Shown: piece after piece, positions 5,628 through 10,149 of the stretch
Numbering within the stretch: the first letter of the stretch is position 1
Layout: the number at the start of each line of letters is the position of its first letter
Assembly: GCA_026387165.1 (NCBI GenBank)
Contig: JAPLMG010000205.1
Location: forward strand, 1-10,149
Length of the DNA: 10,149 bases
Reading direction: 5' to 3'
Source: Candidatus Omnitrophota bacterium
GTDB lineage: Bacteria; Omnitrophota; Gorgyraeia; 2-01-FULL-45-10
Notes under the pieces: model-generated
Told to the model about the DNA's origin: nothing
The model's input: only the letters and a program-made list of their open reading frames with translations
Databases searched by the model: none
Made by a program: the position numbers and the translations under genes

Positions 5628-6728
5628 CTATACTGTTTCGCGGATCTTTTTTACGATGAGGCTGAGCCTCTCGGTACCCAATTCCGGGTATATGGGGATG
5701 GCGAGAGTTTCGGGAGAGGCGGATTCGGACTCTTTCAAGTCACCTTTTTTGTAGCCAAGGTTTTTATAGCATTCCTGCAGATGAAGGGATACTGGATAAT
5801 AGGTCCTCGCTTCTATGCCTGCGTCATTAAGGGCCTTGGCCAATTTTTCAGGACTTGGCTTAACGCGAAGTACGTAAAGATGATAGGTATGGGTGTTATA
5901 GGATGGGGCATACGGCGTAATAACCGGCAGGCCCTTTAAATTCTCATCATAATAACGGGCGACTTTGCGGCGGCCGTCTAACCACTTATTGAGATGCCGG
6001 AGCTTTACTCTTAAAATAGCAGCCTGAAAAGCGTCCAATCTCGAATTCATACCGATGGCGGAATGGATATACCTCACGGTGCTGCCATGAACACGAAGCA
6101 TTCTGATCTTATCGGCAAGTTCTTTGTTGTTTGTAATTATCATACCACCGTCGCCAAATCCACCCAAGTTCTTGCTCGGGAAGAAGCTTAAGGCCCCGAT
6201 ATCTCCCATAGAGCCGGCTTGCTTACCTTTGTACGTCGCTCCCATGGCCTGGGCTGTGTCCTCAATTACTTTTAGGTTATTTATTTTGGCTATCTCTAAT
6301 ATCCTGTCCATATCGGCGCATTGGCCGAATAAGTGAACCGGCATAATGGCCTTGGTATTTTTAGTGATTTTGTCTTCGATCAATTCCGGATTGATACAGT
6401 ATGTCTTTGGATCGACATCGACAAAGACGGGTTTAGCGCCTACAAGAGAGACAGATTCTGCCGTTGCGAAAAATGTGAACGGCGTAGTTATGACTTCATC
6501 GCCCGGACCTATGCCAAGAGCCTTTAGCGATAATATTAGCGCATCCGTACCTGAAGCAACGCCAACTGCATATTTCGTGCCGCAATATACGGCGACTTCT
6601 TTTTCGAAGGCCTCAACCTCAGAGCCGAGGATGAAGTGCTGGCTGTCGACGACGCGCGCGATCGTTGCGTCAATCTCTGATTTGATGCTCTTGTATTGAG
6701 CGGTTAAGTCTAAAATCGGGATTTTCAT
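5628..6728 (-). CDS. DegT/DnrJ/EryC1/StrS-family sugar aminotransferase
   Basis: This PLP-dependent enzyme family transfers an amino group, usually from glutamate, to a keto-sugar nucleotide in polysaccharide or glycan synthesis. The 366-residue protein has the expected length. Visible landmarks are SGTDAL (59-64) for phosphate contacts, FVDVD (102-106), IEDTAQAMGATYKG (155-168) with D157 at the PLP ring nitrogen, and SFFPSKNLGGFGDGGM (181-196) with K186 as the Schiff-base lysine. I chose the ATG at 6728 because AAAAGGAG sits four bases upstream. A start at 6770 would add 14 residues encoded by a repeat element. The sequence resembles WbpE-, FdtB- and DesV-like enzymes, but the exact sugar cannot be told. 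It is separated from the other sugar genes by the AbiE module. The downstream neighbour is the hip operon. Confidence 0.93.
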   Translation of the reverse strand: MKIPILDLTAQYKSIKSEIDATIARVVDSQHFILGSEVEAFEKEVAVYCGTKYAVGVASGTDALILSLKALGIGPGDEVITTPFTFFATAESVSLVGAKPVFVDVDPKTYCINPELIEDKITKNTKAIMPVHLFGQCADMDRILEIAKINNLKVIEDTAQAMGATYKGKQAGSMGDIGALSFFPSKNLGGFGDGGMIITNNKELADKIRMLRVHGSTVRYIHSAIGMNSRLDAFQAAILRVKLRHLNKWLDGRRKVARYYDENLKGLPVITPYAPSYNTHTYHLYVLRVKPSPEKLAKALNDAGIEARTYYPVSLHLQECYKNLGYKKGDLKESESASPETLAIPIYPELGTERLSLIVKKIRETV

Positions 6729-6732
6729 ACTG

Positions 6733-6740
6733 CTCCTTTT
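6733..6740 (-). promoter_or_regulatory. Ribosome-binding site deciding the aminotransferase start
   Basis: AAAAGGAG on the minus strand, then CAGT, then the ATG at 6728. It is the strongest Shine-Dalgarno in the window and rules against the upstream in-frame ATG at 6770, which has no such site. Confidence 0.75.
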
Positions 6741-6756
6741 CAACTTACGTTCTTTT

Positions 6757-6803
6757 GTGGTCAGACCCATTCACGATGCAATAGACGCGTTGGGTCAGAC
6801 CCC
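6757..6803. repeat. Pair of GGTCAGACCC palindromic repeats
   Basis: Two copies, at 6759-6768 (GGTCAGACCC) and 6792-6803 (GGGTCAGACCCC), are 23 bases apart. Each is an inverted repeat around a central A. A third copy lies at 9519-9530 between the epimerase and UXS genes. The first copy falls inside the spurious extension of the aminotransferase frame. Confidence 0.6.
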
Positions 6804-6815
6804 TTCAACTTTTTA

Positions 6816-6851
6816 GATTGCTTCGTCGGGCTTCGCCCTCCTCGCAATGAC
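6816..6851. repeat. Palindromic repeat, GATTGC...GCAATGAC type
   Basis: The outer arms ATTGC and GCAAT enclose an inner stem GGGC-TTC-GCCC. Similar TCATTGCGAG...GAAGCAATC elements are, from memory, common dispersed repeats in several bacterial groups. Only one copy is in this window. It stands between the GGTCAGACCC pair and the ATTACAG element, making a nest of three repeat types. Confidence 0.55.
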
Positions 6852-6854
6852 AAT

Positions 6855-6889
6855 AATTACAGTGGCGGGTTAAAACCCGCCCTACAACT
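6855..6889. repeat. Palindromic repeat, ATTACAG type, left flank of the AbiE module
   Basis: The perfect stem GGCGGGTT/AACCCGCC with a two-base loop is framed by AATTACAGT and CTACAACT. It lies 11 bases past the AbiEii stop. It matches the copy at 8468-8501 in the same orientation with one substitution and one single-base gap. Confidence 0.75.
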
Positions 6890-6900
6890 ATTATCCATGA

Positions 6901-7707
6901 CTATCCATACACAGATTCGATACTATTCTTGATGAGCTTGGCATCGAAGAGACGCAACTCACTCTTATCCTCTAGAAAACGCTCAACATCCTTACGCGCT
7001 TCCTTAAAATCTACCCGTTCTATACCTTGAAAAAGAAAATTCTTAAAATTACTTTTGTCGATACCAGGATTTTCACCTTGTGTCTGCTCAATTGCGTTAT
7101 TTAAAAGCGTAAAGTTGGGCATCGTCTTATTTGACATATACCAGATGAAATCATAAAAATCCCTTCCTTTAATATACTTGCGGTAACGACACGCGTGCAG
7201 TTTAGTGGCATACATCGAAGGCAGGTCGAAGTGAGTTACATTAAAGAGATACGCCTTCTGAATAAATCTCGTTTGTATATTTCCTCCCTTCGGAGGGTTG
7301 GTATCCACCTCGAGCTTAACGGAGAGATTTTGGCTCGCCAATGGCGATAAACCGATCTCTTTGAGGAGCCCGGGAAACTTTAACATAGCGCTATGAACGG
7401 TATTCACCGTCTTGAGTTGGGATTCGGACTGAAGCCCTGCCAACCGTAACCCTTTAATAAGCTCTTCGCTCACCTCAGAAAAAGATTTTCCGCCTTTTTT
7501 AACAAGAGAAAAATCTATGTCTTCAGAAAATCTCTTAACGCCGAATATAATACGCAGCGCGGTACCTCCGGTAAACGCCATGGTCTCAAAGGCTTTTTTT
7601 TCGTCAAGAATCTTCAGACACAAGATCTGGATAAGCTCACGCGCGCGGTTTAGCTTATCTTCTCCCGTCATCTCTTTGTTGAATTGTTGCTTAATAATTT
7701 CGATCAT
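6901..7707 (-). CDS. abiEii: AbiEii/AbiGii-family nucleotidyltransferase toxin
   Basis: AbiEii-type toxins are DNA polymerase beta-like nucleotidyltransferases; MenA-type relatives add nucleotides to tRNA ends and block translation. The 268-residue protein shows FTGGTALRIIFGVKRFSEDIDFSL at 45-68. G47 and G48 start the nucleotide-binding turn and D63 and D65 are the metal-binding pair. KLEVD (131-135) offers the third carboxylate. KLHACRYRKYIKGRDFYDFIWY at 169-190 contains the lysine and RDxYD signature typical of the family. The start at 7707 is supported by GAGGA three bases upstream and an ATGA overlap with the AbiEi stop; a start nine codons earlier has no ribosome site. Key residues are intact, so the toxin should be active. 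A repeat element follows closely. Its target here is not known. Confidence 0.93.
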   Translation of the reverse strand: MIEIIKQQFNKEMTGEDKLNRARELIQILCLKILDEKKAFETMAFTGGTALRIIFGVKRFSEDIDFSLVKKGGKSFSEVSEELIKGLRLAGLQSESQLKTVNTVHSAMLKFPGLLKEIGLSPLASQNLSVKLEVDTNPPKGGNIQTRFIQKAYLFNVTHFDLPSMYATKLHACRYRKYIKGRDFYDFIWYMSNKTMPNFTLLNNAIEQTQGENPGIDKSNFKNFLFQGIERVDFKEARKDVERFLEDKSELRLFDAKLIKNSIESVYG

Positions 7708-8342
7708 TTTTCCTCGTCCCTGATAAACGCGCAAAACTCTCCGGCGATCGACTCAAGACGCCTGTTTTTGAATGACCGCGCCCACGAAACGATCTTGCGG
7801 CAGTTTAATTGTTCCGTATTTTGAAACCTGCAAGAGTCTCTAAAGACATCCTTGGCGGATACTTTGAATTTACTTAAGTTTAAATACAAAAAATCAATCA
7901 GTGCCTTTTCGGGCACGGCGATAAGAACGTCCATCCCGGACTCGTCCTTAAAAGAACTGTACCCCTTAAAAATATCAAGCTTAAGATGCTGATAGATGAA
8001 CTGCCCAAGGCCATTCTTAAAACGTGCTGTCTTTTTTGAAGTTACCGATGTTACGTCTGAAACCATCTCAGGGATAAGACCATAGTAGCCGAGGGCTGAT
8101 TCAAGACTAACATATGACGGCCACATGATCTGATTGGCGAAAAAGAAGCGGCTTGGAAAAATATTACGGTCATTTTTATTAAGGATGTAGGTGCCGCGCT
8201 TGAGTTGAATAATAAGCCCTTTTTTTTGCCAACGGGTCAATTGATTACGCATTGACTGGTTGGCGCCGGCATGATTGAATACGCCTAACATATTGATGTA
8301 TGGAGCGTCACGCCATTTTTCCATGAATTCTCTGTAGTTCAT
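7704..8342 (-). CDS. abiEi: AbiEi-family antitoxin and transcriptional repressor
   Basis: This is the antitoxin partner of the type IV AbiE system. It is thought to neutralise AbiEii without forming a stable complex and to repress its own operon. The 212-residue protein has an N-terminal winged-helix region (about 15-55, ending in LIIQLKRGTYIL), then YVSLESALGYYGLIPE (77-92), SVTSKKTARFKNGLGQFIYQHL (99-120) and VPEKALIDFLYL (143-154), all hallmarks of the AbiEi C-terminal domain. AAGGA lies six bases before the ATG. The stop overlaps the AbiEii start as ATGA, the usual antitoxin-then-toxin order. A near-consensus promoter lies 40-70 bases upstream. The pair is complete and looks functional. 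Confidence 0.92.
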   Translation of the reverse strand: MNYREFMEKWRDAPYINMLGVFNHAGANQSMRNQLTRWQKKGLIIQLKRGTYILNKNDRNIFPSRFFFANQIMWPSYVSLESALGYYGLIPEMVSDVTSVTSKKTARFKNGLGQFIYQHLKLDIFKGYSSFKDESGMDVLIAVPEKALIDFLYLNLSKFKVSAKDVFRDSCRFQNTEQLNCRKIVSWARSFKNRRLESIAGEFCAFIRDEEK

Positions 8343-8383
8343 ATCATTTCCTTAGATAATCAAAAATGAGTATTTACAGAAAT

Positions 8384-8412
8384 AGTATACCTTGCCTTAG
8401 CGGCATTGTCAA
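8384..8412 (-). promoter_or_regulatory. Sigma70-type promoter of the AbiE operon
   Basis: On the minus strand TTGACA (8407-8412), 17 bases, TATACT (8384-8389). This is the closest match to consensus in the window. The predicted leader is about 35 bases and includes AAGGA. The spacer contains the inverted repeat TGCC-GCTAA-GGCA, a possible binding site for AbiEi autoregulation. Confidence 0.75.
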
Positions 8413-8467
8413 GTTTCGTTGCAATAATTTAACACATTTGATAGATCGGTGCAATGGAATTGGTAAA

Positions 8468-8501
8468 AATTACAGTGGCGGGTTAAAACCTGCCTACAAC
8501 T
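8468..8501. repeat. Palindromic repeat, ATTACAG type, right flank of the AbiE module
   Basis: Same sequence and orientation as the element at 6855-6889, except for one C-to-T change in the stem and one missing C before CTACAACT. The two copies are about 1.6 kb apart and bracket only the AbiE operon and its promoter. Confidence 0.75.
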
Positions 8502-8507
8502 TGTATG

Positions 8508-8568
8508 GATTCCCGCTTACGCGGGAATGACGTATCCGTGTATCGATTCCCGCTTACGCGGGAATGAC
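8508..8568. repeat. Two identical ATTCCCGC-type palindromes
   Basis: Two exact copies of a 24-base unit (8508-8531 and 8545-8568), with the inverted repeat ATTCCCGCTTACGCGGGAAT and a following GAC, are separated by 13 bases. They end three bases from the UXS stop codon and could shape the 3' end of that transcript. A composite relative is at 5558-5603. Confidence 0.75.
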
Positions 8569-8571
8569 GGA

Positions 8572-9504
8572 TTAAGCACTTTTAAAATAATTTATGGTGC
8601 TAATCAGGCCTTCTTCCAAATCCACCTTCGGCTGCCATTTAAGTATCTTTTTTGCCTTGGATATATTCGGGCGCCTTACTTTGGGGTCGTCTGTCGGAAG
8701 GCCCTTATGTATTATCCTGCTCGAGCTATCGGTCAGGCGTATTATCTCTTTAGCAAGCTCCAATATCGTCATTTCGTTGGGATTGCCGATATTCATAGGA
8801 TAGTTCTCCGCGGACATCAATAACCTGTATATTCCGTCTATCAGATCGGAGACATAACAGAAGCTGCGCGTCTGATCACCCCTGCCATAGACCGTGATCG
8901 GCTTATCGTTAAGCGCCTGGCTTATGAAATTGGGGATCGCCCTGCCGTCCTCTTCTCTCATCTTCTCGCCGTAGGTATTGAATATACGGACTATCTTCGT
9001 ATTGATCTTATGATAGCGATGGTACGCCATCGTAATAGCTTCGGCGAATCTCTTCGCTTCATCGTAGACTCCGCGCGGCCCGATGCAATTAACATGGCCC
9101 CAATAGCTTTCGCTCTGCGGGTTAACTAAAGGGTCCCCGTATACTTCGCTGGTGGACGCCAGCAGAAATTTAGCTCTTTTCGCCTTAGCCACTCCCAGGG
9201 CGTTATGAGTGCCCAGAGACCCGACCTTTAATGTCTGTATAGGAAACTTCAGATAATCGATCGGGCTGGCCGGGGAGGCGAAATGCAAAATGTAATCGAC
9301 CGGGCCCTTGATGTTAATGTGCTCGGATATATTGTGTTTCATGAATTGAAAGTTTTTGTTTTTCAATAAATGCGAAATATTTGATAGCTTGCCGGTTATG
9401 AGATTGTCGACGCAGATGACTTTGCAGCTTTTGCCAATGAATAACTCACAGAGATGTGAGCCGATAAAACCCGCGCCGCCGGTGATGAGAACTGTTTTTT
9501 TCAT
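8572..9504 (-). CDS. uxs: UDP-glucuronate decarboxylase (UDP-xylose synthase)
   Basis: UXS oxidises and decarboxylates UDP-glucuronate to UDP-xylose using bound NAD+. The 310-residue protein has the size of soluble bacterial UXS. The NAD site is GGAGFIG at 9-15, with D33 opening the family signature DNLITGK (33-39). Other strong UXS signatures are HFASPASPIDYLKFPIQTLK (74-93), TSEVYGDP (118-125), GPRGVYDEAKRFAE (142-155) with Y147 and K151 as the YxxxK pair, and VYGRGDQTRSFCYVSDLIDG (205-224). These separate it from dTDP-glucose dehydratases. The start at 9504 has only a weak AGAAAG ribosome site. The gap of 31 bases after the epimerase stop holds a GGTCAGACCC repeat, and the two genes probably share a transcript. 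The role is supply of UDP-xylose for a glycan. Confidence 0.92.
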   Translation of the reverse strand: MKKTVLITGGAGFIGSHLCELFIGKSCKVICVDNLITGKLSNISHLLKNKNFQFMKHNISEHINIKGPVDYILHFASPASPIDYLKFPIQTLKVGSLGTHNALGVAKAKRAKFLLASTSEVYGDPLVNPQSESYWGHVNCIGPRGVYDEAKRFAEAITMAYHRYHKINTKIVRIFNTYGEKMREEDGRAIPNFISQALNDKPITVYGRGDQTRSFCYVSDLIDGIYRLLMSAENYPMNIGNPNEMTILELAKEIIRLTDSSSRIIHKGLPTDDPKVRRPNISKAKKILKWQPKVDLEEGLISTINYFKSA

Positions 9505-9518
9505 ATAGCGCTTTCTTT

Positions 9519-9530
9519 GGGGTCAGACCC
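9519..9530. repeat. GGTCAGACCC palindromic repeat in an intergenic gap
   Basis: GGGGTCAGACCC lies in the 31-base gap between the epimerase and UXS genes, just upstream of the UXS ribosome-site region. It is the third copy in the window; the others are near 6759 and 6792. Confidence 0.6.
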
Positions 9531-9535
9531 TACAA

Positions 9536-10149
9536 CTATTTGTTTTTAAACCAATCTATCGTTAATTTAAGGCCTTCTTCAAAGCCGACTATTCTTTTTA
9601 ACCCTAGCACATTCTTCATCTTGCTGATATCGGCGTAAGTCTTTCTCACATCGCCGGCTCTTTTTGGGCCATATTCGGGTTTCAGCTTCAGGCCCAGTAT
9701 CTTATTCGCTTCTCTGATTATATCCAGTATGGAGGTCGTCGTGCCGCATGCGATATTGAATACCTCTCCGGATATTTTAGGAACTGCGCAAGCCCTTAAA
9801 TTTGCCTGCGCTACATTGGCGACATAAGTAAAGTCTCTCGACTGTTTTCCGTCCCACTCCGCTACAGGACGTTCATTCTTCAGCATCTTGACAAGGATCG
9901 CGGGAATGGCGGCGGAGTATTTGCTTTCAGGATTCTGGCGGGGGCCGAAGACATTAAAATAACGCAGCGAAACTGTTTCTAAGCCGAATGTTTTCGCAAA
10001 AGTAATACAGTAATTCTCCGCGGCTAATTTGGAAACTCCGTAGGGAGTGATCGGTACCGGACGGGCCGTCTCTTTTTGAGGAAAGGTCTTAACATCTCCG
10101 TAAGCGGTGCTTGAAGAGGCGTAAACCACTCTTTTGATTCCTGCCTCTT
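9536..10149 (-). CDS. NAD-dependent UDP-sugar epimerase (GalE/WbpP-like), C-terminal part
   Basis: The frame is open to the window edge and gives 203 residues of an extended short-chain dehydrogenase; about 110 N-terminal residues, with the NAD-binding GxxGxxG, are outside. Visible motifs in fragment numbering are VVYASSSTAYGD (7-18), the catalytic YGVSK (Y36, K40), LRYFNVFGPRQNPESKYSAAI (61-81), and DGKQSRDFTYVANVAQANL (99-117). The RYFNVFGPRQ and SRDFTYV blocks are typical of UDP-glucose or UDP-N-acetylglucosamine 4-epimerases such as GalE and WbpP. The GTG at 10129 is not the true start because the homology continues upstream to the edge. It precedes UXS by 31 bases and probably shares its operon. 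Which UDP-sugar it acts on cannot be decided here. Confidence 0.9.
   Translation of the reverse strand, partial: EAGIKRVVYASSSTAYGDVKTFPQKETARPVPITPYGVSKLAAENYCITFAKTFGLETVSLRYFNVFGPRQNPESKYSAAIPAILVKMLKNERPVAEWDGKQSRDFTYVANVAQANLRACAVPKISGEVFNIACGTTTSILDIIREANKILGLKLKPEYGPKRAGDVRKTYADISKMKNVLGLKRIVGFEEGLKLTIDWFKNK

Noticed and set aside
6346..6699. 117-residue open frame on the plus strand
   Set aside because: It lies opposite the aminotransferase and is a by-product of that gene's codon use.
6729..6770. Longer start for the aminotransferase
   Set aside because: The extra 14 codons come from a GGTCAGACCC repeat, while the ATG at 6728 has an AAAAGGAG four bases upstream.
6729..6900. Promoter for the aminotransferase within the repeat nest
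   Set aside because: The best match, TTGAAG with TCTATT at 17 bases, is poor and lies in repeat sequence; not strong enough to list.
7708..7734. Longer start for AbiEii
   Set aside because: The ATG at 7707 has GAGGA just upstream and the ATGA overlap typical of coupled pairs; the earlier start has neither.
8508..8568. CRISPR array
   Set aside because: Only two palindromic units with a 13-base spacer, a type that also recurs singly elsewhere in the window; no cas genes.
3245..8568. Intergenic hairpins as intrinsic terminators
   Set aside because: Several strong stems follow stop codons, but none is followed by a run of T on the transcribed strand, so I list them as repeats only.

Overview
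All genes in this window lie on the minus strand, so transcription runs from high to low coordinates. I recognise thirteen coding regions: twelve by family and one small unassigned frame. Overall GC looks moderate, with local swings from very AT-rich (hipT) to GC-rich (the RNA ligase). The mix of sugar-nucleotide enzymes, toxin-antitoxin modules, a DUF4143 ATPase and many short palindromic repeats resembles genomes of uncultivated environmental bacteria. Omnitrophota would fit, but that is a weak guess from gene content, since the window has no rRNA or phylogenetic marker.

Layout from the right edge: a 5'-truncated UDP-sugar epimerase (10149-9536) and a UDP-glucuronate decarboxylase/UDP-xylose synthase (9504-8572) form one sugar-nucleotide unit. 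Next is an AbiEi/AbiEii toxin-antitoxin pair (8342-6901) with its own consensus promoter. It is bracketed by two near-identical directly oriented palindromic repeats of about 34 bp. A DegT/StrS sugar aminotransferase follows (6728-5628). Then come a tripartite HipB-HipS-HipT kinase toxin-antitoxin operon (5441-4027), with clustered operator-like palindromes, and an Rnl2-like RNA ligase (4024-3278) joined to the hipT stop. After a compound repeat there is a small frame of unknown function (open 3238-2951) overlapping a papain-like cysteine peptidase (2967-2170), an AAA ATPase with a DUF4143 domain (2066-930), and the N-terminal half of a NodU/CmcH-family carbamoyltransferase (914-1) that leaves the window.

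The epimerase, UXS, aminotransferase and carbamoyltransferase are what is expected of a surface polysaccharide or glycan-modification locus. The AbiE, HipBST-RNA ligase and peptidase/ATPase blocks look like accessory cargo placed between these genes. Nearly every junction between blocks carries short inverted repeats, of at least five sequence types, often right next to a stop codon.

The most interesting unit is the four-gene HipB-HipS-HipT-RNA ligase operon. It couples a HipA-type kinase toxin to a nucleotidyltransferase of the RNA ligase superfamily, with translation signals that tie the ligase to the toxin and a sharp base-composition change between them.
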